Positions 11,790-24,121 of a stretch of DNA of 64,000 bases are shown here, in pieces. Position numbers and translations under genes: made by a program. The notes under the pieces were generated by a model. That model saw only the letters and a program-made list of their open reading frames with translations, was not told the DNA's origin and searched no databases. Each line of letters starts with the position of its first letter. Position 1 is the stretch's first letter. Origin of the DNA: Nereocystis luetkeana (Eukaryota; Sar; Phaeophyceae; Laminariales; Laminariaceae); assembly GCA_031213475.1 (NCBI GenBank), contig JARUPZ010000025.1, positions 496,001 to 560,000 of the forward strand. Reading direction: 5' to 3'.

Positions 11790-13299
11790 CGTGTAATAAT
11801 GGGTTGCCTCGTTAAAGAGGGGCAGTGTGTGAACACCCGGGAGTTTGCCATGAGGCCAGAGAGAAGATAGATGTTGAACTAGGTGTATATTAGAAACCAC
11901 CAAAGATCAAGTGAACGAAAGGGGGCTATCCCTTCGTCCCAGGATACCATAAAAAGATATCCAGATGATGTTTATACCAAAACCCATTCGGGAAATCATA
12001 AATCCCGCCGCATTGTTCCAGTTAGTTACACAAATCACACGTATCCGCACGATTAGACACATACATCAGCCTGGCGGAATATCCACAATATTATACAAAT
12101 CACACGTATCCACGATCAGACATATCAGACATGTGTGCGACTTATGACGAACGGTTATGACCAACATGGGCGTCGTTGGTCGGCTCGACAATATTAGTAC
12201 TCAGACTGCGCACCTCTCTGTTTCAATTTTAACAGTGGTCGCAAAGATAAGCACCGCTTGAATGTTTTCTTGCAATCACGAGCGACCGGTAAATACTCGT
12301 ACGTACTCTTATCAAATATCACAAATGGAGGCCAGACAGCGCCCTTTCATGCATCTCTCGTGTCTCGAGGCACACGCAACGCCTAGGCGCGAAAGCGGCG
12401 GCCGAGCTCCTTGCAACCCCCCCCTCTACCTCCCAGCACCCGCTGACACCCGCGACGGCGCCGGGTTCGCCCACAGTGTCGTGCTCGAGTACACGCACGC
12501 ACACGAAACGAAAGGAGAAAAAAAACGGACCAAAAACGGACCGAAAGTGCCAAGAGAGATTGAGAAAACGAACAACCCCTGGAAAGGTCCGGCAAGTAAT
12601 CAAGGAAGGCGGTTTGCAAGGGGGAGCGCTGAGAGGCCAGGGATGTGACAACCAAGCACGCTCAGGGAGTGAGATCAAAGTAAATGGTTCTATGGTCTTG
12701 CGAGGGTACGCAGTGGTCTCTTGATCGTTTGACCGACAAGTACGAAAGTCGGGTTTACGACCGCCCCTCTCGCGTTTGGTTGCCAGTATTTTGTTCGTTT
12801 CGTTCAGTGATGATGTTGGTGGCGTCATCTATCTACTACTTACTGTAGTCACATGCGGGGTCATACGACTACGGCCATACATGAGATCGAGTACAATCCC
12901 CCGCCCATTGCGGGAGATGATTTTCGGGAAACGCACGTGTATCCTACGATGGAGTCTGAGCATTTGTTTTTGCCAAAATATTTTATGATTCACCTCGTTC
13001 AAATACCATGCGTGTTACACTCTAATATTCATCGGGGTGCACGTTGAGCGTGTCCCGAAAGCAGTTCCGGGTGAGGTATCGAGCTCTTCAGGGGGGAAGC
13101 CTCATGGGTGCTAATATTTACCCCTGCTGTGGGACTCGTCCGCTCGAGGCATGCTACGATATAGGGGCAGGCCTTTGTGGCAACTGTGGTTTTAACTGAC
13201 CGGGCTCCTTAGCCCAAAATCATTCGAATACGTAGCACAGTTCCTGGTAGGTGTTTTTGGGGTATTTTTCGTGTTAGGCCTAGGCTTCGGGATAGGTCA
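11790..13299. other. Intergenic DNA without a supported gene
   Basis: A GC-rich block at 12360-12500 has a long frame on each strand but no domain. An X-associated fragment (CGACTACGGCCATACATGAG) lies at about 12866-12885. Confidence 0.4.
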
Positions 13300-13885
13300 A
13301 TAAATGGGACTGCACTTTTGCGTTTGTCAAAACAAGGTATTTTGCTCGGGGAGAGGGGGGGGGGGGGGGGGTGTACTCGGTAGGAGAGATGTACTCGATC
13401 TCGTGCATGGCCGTAGTCGTATGACCAGAGACCCTCGCATCCCTACAATGCCGGGACGGAGCATGTCGGGTTTTCACCGACCAGGCAGACATTGCTTGCA
13501 CCAAGCGCGAAGCGCCGTGAGGTGTCTGGCGAGTCGCATGAAGGGTGAGCTGCATCCTACTAAGAACCGCTTTTGAGGCGGACTTGCATATAATATGGAC
13601 GACAGCTTCAATGAGTTGATTTAATTTCCGGCGTAGGCATTTCCAGAGACAGCAATAATGGGAGTACTATGTAAGTAACTGCCTCTTGGGTGCCTTACCG
13701 TGAACACCACGTGATACGATCATTCCCAATTGTGCGGAGTAAATGTTCTTCACATCGCACAAATGATCTAACTCGACAACCAGCTGTGAGCGACCGCCGA
13801 AAAAAAAAAAAAAAAACGGTACCCTGGTTGTCTAGCTCACGTAGTGAGCAGCATGTGTTACAGTGTCGTTGCCAACCGACGCCAA
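13300..13885. repeat. Inverted, diverged copy of the 7.0-7.5 kb segment of X
   Basis: Read in reverse it follows the order of 7004-7490: GTTGGGTTGGCG with the GACAACCAaGGTACC block, the ACATTTACTCCGCACAA block, the AAAACCCGACtTGCTCCGTCC block and the GATGCGAGGGTCT block. A G-run of about 18 at 13350-13369 marks one edge. Confidence 0.72.
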
Positions 13886-16206
13886 CCCAACCTATAAAAA
13901 ATAGGGGAGGGGGGGGGGAGAGGGGGGGGGGGTCAAATCTCCCCGGGTGGGCGTGCTATATACCCCGATTGTGGCACGGGTGCGCTCATAACCATCAACT
14001 AGGCTACTTCGTCGGGTGGGGGTCACGGCACGCGTTCTAAGATGATAGGGGTAGCACATTTTTTCCTTTTTTTGAGGCAATTTTGCTGACGCACGGGGCT
14101 GTTTCTCAACGACACAGACGAAGTACCTATTATATATAATATAGCACGGCATGCCTTATCGTGAGTTTTCGCGATACCCTTTTTCGTTACAGGCCCACGT
14201 ACAGACCATAGGATTGATTGACTCATCATCGGGATAGGTAATTTTCGCGTTTTTTTTTTCTCGGCAGCTACTTTTGGGGTAATACATAGAGCGGGACCTC
14301 AATGAGGAAGGATCCTCAGAAAATCGAAATGGCGGTGTTCACCCCACCTCCACCGTATGATGCGTCTGACGCTTAAGGAAGCTCCTTATTTACGAGGGTT
14401 GGGAGCCATTCGGGCGAGTGACCCCCTCTGTTCCTTTTCAGTCTCCTTTAAAAGCTGGTTTGCTACACGGCAGGGGGGGTCGGTTTTAGGCACAAAGTTT
14501 GTCAGACGCTCGGAGCCACTCGGCCGTGTGACTTCCTTATTTCTTTGCAGTCAATATTGAGCTTGTAAGGCTTTTTTTTTCGCGATGTACACCGACCGTC
14601 ATGGGGTTGTTTCGTTGCTCTGCACCAACAAAAAATATACCTGGTATAATTTAGAAACGTTCGCCGTGAGGCTTCGACCCACTCACCCGAGTTTGGCGAA
14701 AACTCGAAAGCGAAAATGGTGGCATCGTACGCCCCTCCCCCCATACCGTAGCGCCAGTTTTTTTGTACAAAGTGGGACATTATTTCGTGTTTCGGTCTCA
14801 AGACATGATGACCGGGCATCCATGGAAGCATTAAATAAGCTGCGCCGATAATAACATGTTTTGACCCTTTTGGGGTCGCAGCCCCGTTTTAGGGACAAAC
14901 TACTCACTCACTCACCTGGTAGAAGTTGTGTGGTACGTCCCCCAAGAAAAATTGCTGTCTTGAAAGGATTGAGCCCCGTTTTTGAGAGAAGAAGTACAGA
15001 TCCGCTCGTTCGTGCGAGTGGCGCAAAGTCGGTGTCGTGAAAGCAAGAGTCCCTTCCCCCCTCCCAGGAAAGGTGCTCCACTTCGAAAGGGATGCGCGGT
15101 CAATGAATGGTCAAATGACTAAGGCAAGGAAGAAAAGAGTACCCCCCACTCCCCTCTGCCGTGGGCTCGTTGTCCAATTCTGAGACACAGCAGGAGGCGT
15201 GTGTTTTTTATATGCACAGCGTATACGCATGCTGTGGAAGTGTGGTGCTTAATACCCTTGCGCCAGAAAGAGTAACATATCATTTTGTTTTCATTTCCGT
15301 CGATACATCAGTAATAATAATAAAACTCTTTGTCGGCCACGCCCCGCCGAACGATTTGACGGGGTAACCTTTCTTTGTGGTTTGGTGTTTTTCCGACCTA
15401 CTTCCGGGTGCTTACTTGTCGTAGTTGGTGTTATTTATGTCCTCACCGCTGTTTAGTTACTTCAGGATATATATACGGTAGCCTCGTCGTTGTCCCAGAA
15501 GTAGGTCTCGTTAGGGGTGCAGATATAATCGTCATGAGGCTTCTTCCTTGAAGAGCTTTCATGGTCCACCCGAAAAACAAGCCCACGAAAAAAATGTCCC
15601 ACGCTGTTAACCGTACGACGGGCAAATAACCCCATGGCCTGGGTTTAATAAACAACTAAAAAAAGCAAGTCAGCTGTGAGTTTAACCGATCGGTCGATAC
15701 TCAACTTTGCAACATACATGAGTGAAACGTTCGCGCATTTTCCATGATTTTTCCCGCGAGTGACTACTGGCCTGTGACTCCCCTGGATGCTACCACGGTC
15801 GACGAGACGGTAATACTTGCAGCAGGCTCGATTTCCGATTGATTTCGGCCAGCACCATTTATTTCGTGCACTAAAACAGTGGATCGACACGTACGTACGT
15901 ACGTGAGGGCCGGGGTACACAAGAAAAACGGAAGTTGGTTTGCAGCAGTTCAAACGTGACAGGTACACCAAGATACCCTTTTTTTATAATAATTATTCTC
16001 GCTGTGAATGTTGCAGCAGATCTTGACGTACAAGAAGTACGTACGTGTTTGGGTTTACCTTGAAAAGAAGCGCGAAAATCAAGGATGACATTCGGCCGTT
16101 CCTCCGTCGAGGAGCCCAAGCAGCCAGACATATTTTGTCCAAAACGTGCTTCCTCTATCGTGGTTACTGTACTGTGAAGGCCATCGGTTTGCTCATCGAG
16201 TTGTAT
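13886..16206. other. Intergenic DNA with MITE fragments
   Basis: A half M1 MITE (GACCCTTTTGGGGTCGCAG) lies near 14858-14905. G- and T-homopolymers are frequent. The segment 15690-15830 shares short blocks such as GTGACTCCCCTGGATGCT with 60090-60115. No gene-like frame can be supported. Confidence 0.4.
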
Positions 16207-16308
16207 AAACATTTTAGGACTGCAGTCCCGTTATTATGAGGACAAACGACGTATAATTTGAGGGTTTTCCCCAAAAAAAACGGGACTGCAGTTTGTTCTA
16301 AAAGGGCT
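16207..16308. mobile_element. M1 MITE, copy at 16.2 kb
   Basis: The arms TTTTAGGACTGCAGTCCCG and CGGGACTGCAGT with trailing TTCTAAAAGGG are complementary around a degenerate core. The TTAA flanks are not preserved. Confidence 0.75.
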
Positions 16309-17276
16309 GAGCTTTCTTGTTTCTTCAATAATAGCTTCGTTGGGGTGGGGTGCAAATTTCCTACACTATAATCAAGTGATTTCCCCCTCCAAAGAAATAG
16401 GTGCAGGCACATACATGGTAGCAGGCATCTCATTGGGTGATGTGGCAAATCACACCCGATGTCGGGGACCCTCCATTTTGTTCACGCCACTTGAAATTAT
16501 TGCGTCACCCATATATGCATTCGCTACCTACCTCTGGCATGAGCCCACCCGATGGAGCACCTAATTAGTAAGCGGGCCGCTGTATACACGCGGTTTCTCC
16601 AGGCAGGCTTTGGGGCGAGGGTATAGTTTGGAAACACATTCAACCAAAGCATCTCTTCAATTTTCTGCGGGTGAACGCGTCTAGCACATACATATATATC
16701 TCTCGTCGAGTACTGTGCGACCTTTTGTCTCATTAATACCAGGTATCTTCTATGATACAACCCTACGCCATATATATATACTGACGTACCCTTGATATAG
16801 CCCCCTACGTATCCGGGGTGTGTGCCATGAACTTGGCGCGGCGGTGGCCTGAAACAGGAACGACGGCACCTATGTCGCAATTAGCCGTACACCGAGAGTA
16901 TTCGGTGTGTTGAGAACGCCAGAGACTAGGTAGATATGCGCTGTCGATATCCCCTCTACCCTCTTCACCGTTTTATCCGTACTAAATAAACAAGGAGCTC
17001 GTAGCGCGTTTCGCCAAGGACCTTAACTTTGTGTTGCACGACATGGTTAATTTTTTTTTGTTAAATTCTCCGCCGGATTGATTGGCAAACACACTTTTTA
17101 ACCCCTGCAAGACTGCACTCCCGATGTGAAGGAAGTATTCTAATAATATCTAGGTTTCTGTGCAGAGCGACGGGTAGCACAAGAGTTGAGCTCGCCACAT
17201 TTCTACCTTCAAGTACGCGACGTACATCAACTTCACTCGTCGCTCCCATTATTATTTACAAGACATAGCTGGGCAA

Positions 17277-18117
17277 TATTAAAGCTTATGGCGCAGAACC
17301 TACTAGGTATGGCGATTGGCGTGTGTACCAGCTCGTAGCTGGTGTGTACGCCTAGACTCGATTGCCGATGGCCGGCAATACACAGTCAAAATGTTCGAGG
17401 CAAACACGTAGCCACTGTCAGGTGACTTGTACGTGAAGCTTCAACATAGAAGAGAAGAAGATGGTGTGGTGACCCCAAGCCACATTGTTGATTGATTGCT
17501 CAGCTGGAAGCTGATGATGGTGAGCAAAAGTAGAGCAAAAGTAGAGTGAGCTCAAAGGGGAGGGCGGTGCGCGTGTCCGCTCGCAGCTCGCAACAAAGGA
17601 CGACCCTTGCACTTCGGTCAAACAAAAACAAAATGAGGGAATACCCTCGTATTCCGTTCAAAATAAAACAACGAAGAGAACCCCCAGATTTACTGTAAAG
17701 AACAATATATCTTGGGGTACATATCCATGACCCCAGTGTAGCCTATGTTGTTCCTCCAACCAGAACTACATTGTAAAAGTAAAACTATGCTACCGGTCTC
17801 GAAGGGATACTGAAGATATCCTTTCCATTATGCACCAATGATAGCACGTACTAAATGTGCTGTCTACCGTAGATCATGTACGTACGTACCACAACAACAG
17901 TAGATCCATGGCACTACTCGTCATTGGGACTTTATTTTGTGCGTACGGGTGCACAGCAGTATAATATGTTATGTGTAAAAAGACAGCTGCTGCTGTCCTA
18001 CTATAACTCAGACTGGAAAACTGTCTGTTGTACATAGAATGCGTATATGTATACCAGATGACGTAAGTGTAATCGAGTAACGAATATGATGGTTACTGAC
18101 AAGTATCATCTCTAATA
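17277..18117 (-). repeat. E1 left LTR (3' LTR in element orientation)
   Basis: This is the 841-bp A-type LTR. On the minus strand it begins TATTAGAGATGATAC and ends TTTAATA, giving the short inverted TATTA/TAATA termini. It is essentially identical to the right LTR apart from a few substitutions, a 3-bp difference and the MITE. Confidence 0.92.
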
Positions 18118-18129
18118 CCTCCTCCCGTT
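18118..18129 (-). promoter_or_regulatory. Polypurine tract of E1
   Basis: The minus-strand sequence AACGGGAGGAGG lies directly against the 3' LTR, the expected position of the plus-strand primer for reverse transcription. The same tract adjoins the LTR at 29072-29083. Confidence 0.8.
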
Positions 18130-20523
18130 AAGCGTACACTTTCTTACTCTGCGTTACATGCTAAAACTTCTTAAAAAGAAACACACATGCAACATCAAGG
18201 AGTGATGTTGTTTTGGGAACACTTACGTGTACATAATGTACCTATATGATGGTTCCAAGGATATTCAGTTGTACATGATGTACCTACCGGATGAGATCCA
18301 AGGAGTGAATTCAACACATAAAAGGGCAATAAAATAACCGAACATAGAAGAATCGTTCTGTCCTATTTAATACTACTGCAACACCTGCTTGTATGAGGTG
18401 GGTGTGTATACCTAAACTACATACAAGGGTTGCTACAGGAGTACCTGGTAGTCTTTATAAAGTGAAAATGGTTTGTCCATCCGCTACAATCACAGGAAAT
18501 AATAAATATGGTCGAAAGTTCCTGCCGCCCCGAAAACAAACAAAGGAACAATGTGGACGATCACTGCAAGTGGTTTACTGCTTGCTCAAAAGACTACCAG
18601 ATACAGTAAGTAGGACATTACCAGAGTTCCCTGCTGTATCCCCCAGGTGCGTCCCCGGGTAAAAAAGAAGATGCACACGATGATACATCCTGATGATGAT
18701 GACACTCCAGCTTGTGGCGGTGGTAGTGTTCCATTCTCTGATGATGACGTTCCGGTCCATGATGAGGAATCTTTTGTTAAATATTGTAGTTCTTGGTGAT
18801 GTGGTGTTTCCCGGCCCCTGGCGAGGATACTCCAGCTCCCTATAATATCACGGGGGATCATAGTTAGTAGGACCTATGGTAGACATAAAAAACTATATAT
18901 TTAACCATTTTTACTAACAATATTTGGTCTTATTAACTATGGTCCCCCGTAGTAGATTTTGCTCGTGATTCACGAGGCTGACAAATCTACAGTAGTGGAT
19001 GGCGCCTAGCAATGCCTCTAATCTACAGGAGTACTGTGATTGTCTTTGGAGTAGCTATTAAAACAACACCAAGCTACGTAAGTACTCGACGCGATGCACT
19101 ATCGAGATCTGAGTTATTTCCAGGGGCCTCTCCTTGATGATCCCGCGGGGAGGTCCCTGTTGGAAATTTGTGAAGTCAGAGTCCCTTTTTACAGACGGTG
19201 GTACCGCTGGGAGTTACTTCTATACAACTGCAGCTCGGATTGCCCGAGGCTGACGATCCACGATGTGGACTACACTAGGCAGAGCTCCTTAACCCCAGCG
19301 GTGCTGTGAGTTGTGGCGAAGTTGTCCTTGACAGCGTACACACAGCAGTATTATAATACTCGACGTTGAGTCAAGATTTTTCGAGTCCACACTTCGTATG
19401 AGACATATATATGGCCGGAGGTGAGATGCACACAGTAGATAGCAGTACTGCTCTGTGCTGTGTGATCGAAACACGAAACTAAACTGTTGTCGTACGTATC
19501 CTCCTCGGAGAAACTATTTGCTATTATTATAGTTCTTGTTTCAACGGTCGTGTGGGGTCACGGATCCACGTGGAGTCCAATGACGACTGTCGAAACAAAA
19601 TCTCTCTGGGGCCGATGGCCCTCTTGGAGAAAACAAAATCTCTCTGGGGCCGAAGGCCCTCTTGGAAATGTATCGAAATAAGTTCAGAGACAGCAAACGC
19701 TTGTCGGGAGATAACTTCAATGTCGCTGTTGCTCAGAGTAACTGAGGCTTACGATCCACGAGATGGACTACGCTCAGCAGAGCTCCTAACCTTCAGATTT
19801 ACTGGGTTGTAATGTGGAGTTGCTGTTTGGCAGCGTACAGCGGGTTAATTTATTTATCAAAGTTCAGCGCTCCTTTAACAGACAGCAGAAATGCTTGTCG
19901 GGAGTTGACTTTAATGTCGCTGTTGCTCAGAGTAACCGAGGCTTACGATCCACGAGATGGACTACGCTCAGCAGAGCTCCTAACCTCAGGTTTGCTGGGT
20001 TGGTTGTAAAGTGGAGTTGCTGTTGTTCAGCGTACAGCAGCAGGTACACTCAAGGTTTTCTCGAGATTATTGGTCCTCGTCTATGGAAAGACAAAGCGGA
20101 GAAGGTGAGATTGTCACAACTCCTACGCGGTGGTACTCTGTAGGTGTCTCTATCGTAGTTACAGCAACTAGACTACAGCAGCAGTGAACTACAGCAGTAC
20201 AGCAGTAGTGAACTACAGCAGTAATATAATGCCCTACGCAGGACCCTCGTACAAGCACGCGGTATATGTACCACGTGTCACTCACGTTTTAACGAAGTAG
20301 TCACTCACGTTTTAACGAAGTACGTGGACCTTCGATGTTTCGTTCCTCTCGTCGCAGAAGAAGCTTCCTTTTCGTCGTACGTAGCAGCAGGTTTCTTGAT
20401 ATTGAAAAAGTCCAGTCCTCCTCCTGCTGTATGTATAGCGAGCCAGTAGCAGTCCAGGGTGGCAGTCTTAGGCCACCGCTGCTAGTAGCTTGCCGCGTTT
20501 ACGCGTTTCGAGGCTACTTAACC
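18130..20523 (-). other. Non-coding interior of E1
   Basis: It has no long coding frame and no retroelement domain. It carries an M2 MITE at 18848. A tandemly repeated block is centred on GGCTTACGATCCACGAGATG (about 19740-19800 and 19930-19990, with a more distant copy near 19245). CAGCAGT-rich runs lie near the right end. The same interior recurs at 29072-31887. The 5' leader of the Copia frame (27.6-28.2 kb) is a diverged relative. Confidence 0.8.
18848..18952. mobile_element. M2 MITE inside the E1 interior
   Basis: TA duplications lie at 18846-18847 and 18953-18954. The homologous interior at about 30036 reads CCTATAATAGATT without the element, an unoccupied site that proves the boundaries and the TA target. 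Confidence 0.95.
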
Positions 20524-21468
20524 TATTCAAGCTTATGGCGCAGAACCTACTAGGTATGGCGATTGGCGTGTGTACCAGCTCGTAGCTGGTGTGTACGCCT
20601 AGACTCGATTGCCGATGGCCGGCAATACACAGTCAAAATGTTCGAGGCAAACACGTAGCCACTGTCAGGTGACTTGTACGTGAAGCTTCAACATAGAAGA
20701 GAAGAAGATGGTGTGGTGACCCCAAGCCACATTGTTGATTGATTGCTCAGCTGGAAGCTGATGATGGTGAGCAAAAGTAGAGCAAAAGTAGAGTGAGCTC
20801 AAAGGGGAGGGCGGTGCGCGTGTCCGCTCGCAGCTCGCAACAAAGGACGACCCTTGCACTTCGGTCAAACAAAAACAAAATGAGGGAATACCCTCGTATT
20901 CCGTTCAAAATAAAACAACGAAGAGAACCCCCAGATTTACTGTAAAGAACAATATATCTTGGGGTACATATCCATGACCCCAGTGTAGCCTATGTTGTTC
21001 CTCCAACCAGAACTACATTGTAACAGTAAAACTATGCTACCGGTCTCGGAGGGATACTGAAGATATCCTTTCCATTATGCACCAATGATAGCACGTACTA
21101 AATGTGCTGTCTACCGTAGATCATGTACGTACGTACCACAACAGTAGATCCATGGCACTACTCGTCATTGGGACTTTATTTTGTGCGTACGGGTGCACAG
21201 CAGTATAATATGTTATGTGTAAAAAGACAGGTGCTGCTATCCTACTATTACGGTGGACCATAGTTGATGGAACCGATGGTATACATAAAAACCTCTATAT
21301 TTAACCATTTTTACTAACAATAGTGGGTCCTATTAACTATGGTCCCCCGTAATATAACTCAGACTGGAAAACTGTCTGTTGTACATAGAATGCGTAAATG
21401 TATACCAGATGACGTAAGTGTAATCGAGTAACGAATATGATGGTTACTGACAAGTATCATCTCTAACA
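20524..21468 (-). repeat. E1 right LTR (5' LTR in element orientation)
   Basis: It matches 17277-18117 with an inserted M2 MITE at 21248-21352. After removing the 105-bp MITE and 2-bp duplication it is 838 bp. The flank is GGCAA. Confidence 0.92.
21248..21352. mobile_element. M2 MITE inside the E1 right LTR
   Basis: TA lies at 21246-21247 and 21353-21354. The same LTR site reads CCTACTATAACTCAG uninterrupted in the left LTR near 17998 and in the B-type LTRs near 28955 and 59220. Confidence 0.96.
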
Positions 21469-21473
21469 GGCAA

Positions 21474-22656
21474 TGGGATTGGTAATCGGGTTAGACCTAC
21501 ATAGCATACCTGGTACATCTTCTCAACAAAGTAGGTCGTCAGTTTTGGGTGAAATTTCAATATCTATAGTAGGGAGACTCTCAGGGAAACAAGGTGCTGT
21601 CTCTATCGAATCACCCATCTTCCATACCGGAGACCAGGTACATTTTAGTGGATTTCTTCTCGAAATCTCGCCCAGTTCTTCCTCGCACTTTCCGCGCTCT
21701 GGTCATATAAATCACCCGCCTATTAGTATGGTGGGGCACAACAATATATATATATGGGCTTTTCTCCCTCGTCGTTATGGTATGCACCCCCCCCCCCCCC
21801 CCCCTACTTTCACCCCCGGCGAAAACCTGTGCCGAGGCCTCCCAAGGTGGCGTATCCGTGAGACCACTCTATATTTATGATAGTAACTAAAGAGGCGCAA
21901 TTCGATAAGGGTGGGTGGCACTTTTAAGCTATTTTTCCCTTGACCGGCGGGGCTCCTTTGGGGCCCAGACAACATTGCACTACCCAATGTCACTACTTGC
22001 ATGTCACTTGAATACCATTAATTTTTGTGTCCCGTCCTATGTCATACATACCTACGCAGGCCTTGGGGTTCGTCCATCGGGGTTGCACTTGCATTTTTGT
22101 TTTCCAACGATACTTCTTTTTTAGTGAGGTCTTGGTGGGGTAAATGACATTATTATTATGAGGAGGAAGGAGCCTTCGGGAAAAACGTGCTCCTTTGTCG
22201 CAGCATATATATAATATGCGTCAGTACCGCTATCGTATGTGTAGTGAGTATACTGCTGATGATGTTGATGAGGTCCAAATAATTCTTCACCTAATCATAC
22301 ATGTTTCAGTACGCCCTGCGGAACACCAGCTCTCCCCAAACGCCAGTCGACCACACGCGGCCGCCGCGTGACCGCACTGCGCCCGCCCCACGCAGTAGCC
22401 CTCAGCGCCCCGCGCGAAAGAATGGGCGCCGTCGTTCAACTCGGCGAGCGGGAACAACAGGTATACTTATTGTAGGTATGTACTGTATGTGTATATATAT
22501 GTAGACGAATACCACCCCTCTACCCCCAACTACCGGCTAGAAATAGCCTCTTTCTGCGCGAGGTAATCACTGTATCTATTCTATATCGTTGTACTAGTAA
22601 GGTATACCGCAAGGTACGCGGTGTGTGCTGATTGTGAGACCGGTGCTTACTTGTTA
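21474..22656. other. Intergenic DNA, no supported gene
   Basis: It contains a C18 tract at about 21787-21804 and a GC-rich patch at 22320-22460. The patch shares short blocks such as CGCGAAAGAA and GGCGCCG with 33.87-33.99 kb. Confidence 0.4.
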
Positions 22657-22753
22657 TTAACCCCTTCAGAACCGCAGTCCCGTTTTGGGGGCAAACTACC
22701 AGAAATTGGAGTGGTTTGTCCCCAAAACGGGACTGCGGTTCTAGAAGGGTTAA
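22657..22753. mobile_element. M1 MITE, well preserved copy
   Basis: TTAA flanks both ends (22657-22660 and 22750-22753). The near-perfect arms carry CAGAACCGCAGTCCCG and CGGGACTGCGGTTCT. It is the best-conserved family member besides 1956-2053. Confidence 0.88.
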
Positions 22754-22849
22754 CGTCGTCACTGGTCTTTGTAGTTTCACGAGTTGTATACCCTTCATGC
22801 GGAATAACCTACGCAATTTTCAGGGACGTGGTATCATAACTGTGCTGCA

Positions 22850-23858
22850 CCTTTTTGTGTCAGACAGTCCAGGGAGAGATGGCGATCGTTGATATTCGTG
22901 TGGATGTAAGGTTCGATTGCTCCGTTTTTCACTGCATATCCGCGAGTCTTCACTCTGACAGCACTCCAGATAGCAGGCAGTTGTGTTCTTCTTTCGCTTT
23001 CACCACTACCGTGCGTTTCGTTCGGTGCAGGCAGCTCTTCAGACAGCATCCGCTGTAGTCAGCAGCCACGAGTTGGTTAGTGGTGGGAACGGGGGTACTC
23101 TATGTTATAGTTGCGAGGATATACCCGCATCCATGTTAGTTCAGTTTGCACATTGGTTAGACAAAACGGAAAAATGGGAACGAAACAAAAAATGGGAACG
23201 GACGGTTTTTTTTAGAAAGCAAACCAATTGTGTACAACTCCAAGAAAAAAAGTTGACAGTCCTGTGGGGCTGTACAGCAGCCTTCGAATGAGCTGTCGCT
23301 CAGGCTGGAAGTCCTCGGCATCGCCGCGGTAGCCAGCATCTAGAGAAATCACAATAGAGCCAGCGTATATCGCTTTTTGCGCCCACCCGAAGGCACGAGA
23401 TGGAGCATGACCGTTCTGACGAGCTCCTCTCACAGGGCTGGCCAAGGGGTTTCGCAGGATCATTTGGGTTCTCTGATACACCACATGGTTCTGAAGATAC
23501 GGCTTGGTTCTCATTTTAGGCTTCGTTCCCATTTTTCAGATTTGTCTGTTGGTGTGCGCTTTCTTCGTCTCGTGTATTTTGAGGCAGCCGAATTTTCGAT
23601 TTTCTTGTTTTTCGGATCTTCCAAGGGCTCCAGCACCTTTGTGTGACCACGGACTCCTTCGTCAGAGAGTTAATGTGAGAACACTAACTAGATACGACAG
23701 GCACTACATACACAATCTATGAAAAAGAAAAACGGAAAAAAAGCAATCAAAGAGGAAACAAAAACAAAGTAGACAAATCGAAAGAGAAAAAAAAAAATGA
23801 AAGCAAAAACTAGGAGAAACAATCTGTCGTGCCCCCCCCCCGAAGGCGAGGTGGCCAA
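22850..23858. repeat. Repeat X, copy 2 (left part, target of E2)
   Basis: It is homologous to 6502-6836 and 6836-7830, lacks the ~700-bp segment of copy 1, and carries a 395-bp M3 element. It ends in GGCCAA against E2; the continuation GCCAACACTT lies at 59341. Confidence 0.9.
23156..23550 (-). mobile_element. M3: 395-bp inverted-repeat element, copy 1
   Basis: Terminal inverted repeats carry AGACAAAACGGAAAAATGGG and CCCATTTTTCAGATTTGTCT. It is almost identical, in reverse orientation, to 26863-27257. Relative to X copy 1 it is an insertion between GCACATTGG and the CGTCTCGTGTATTTTG block. A 106-codon frame (23532-23212, minus) spans most of it and is conserved in the other copy. Confidence 0.88.
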
Positions 23859-24121
23859 TATTAAAGGTTTATGGCGCATAACCTACTAGGTATGGCGATT
23901 TTGGCGTGTGTACCAGCTCGTAGCTGGTGTGTACGCCTAGACTCGATTGCCGATGGCCGGCAATGTTCGAGGCAAACACGTAGTCACTGTCAGGTGACTT
24001 GTACGTGAAGCTTCAACATAGAAGAGAAGAAGAAGATGGTGTGGTGACCCCAAGCCACATTGTTGATTGATTGCTCAGCTGGAAGCTGATGATGGTGAGC
24101 AAAAGTAGAGCAAAAGTAGAG
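23859..24121 (-). repeat. Truncated A-type 3' LTR of E2
   Basis: It matches the first ~265 bp of the E1 LTR. It breaks after GAGCAAAAGTAGAG and joins directly to integrase C-terminal coding sequence. The polypurine tract and the rest of the LTR are missing. Confidence 0.92.

Larger units (their letters stand above)
17277..21468 (-). mobile_element. E1: complete non-autonomous LTR retrotransposon
   Basis: The direct repeats 17277-18117 (841 bp) and 20524-21468 (945 bp, including a 105-bp M2 MITE) flank a 2.4-kb interior. Ends are TATTAAAG...CTCTAATA (left LTR) and TATTCAAG...CTCTAACA (right LTR). GGCAA occurs on both outer sides (17272-17276 and 21469-21473) as a 5-bp target duplication. A purine tract lies next to the left LTR, so the element reads on the minus strand. 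The interior has no gag, integrase or polymerase coding. Its LTR matches the LTR remnant attached to the Copia frame at 23.86-24.12 kb, so it is probably mobilised by that Copia family. Confidence 0.93.
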
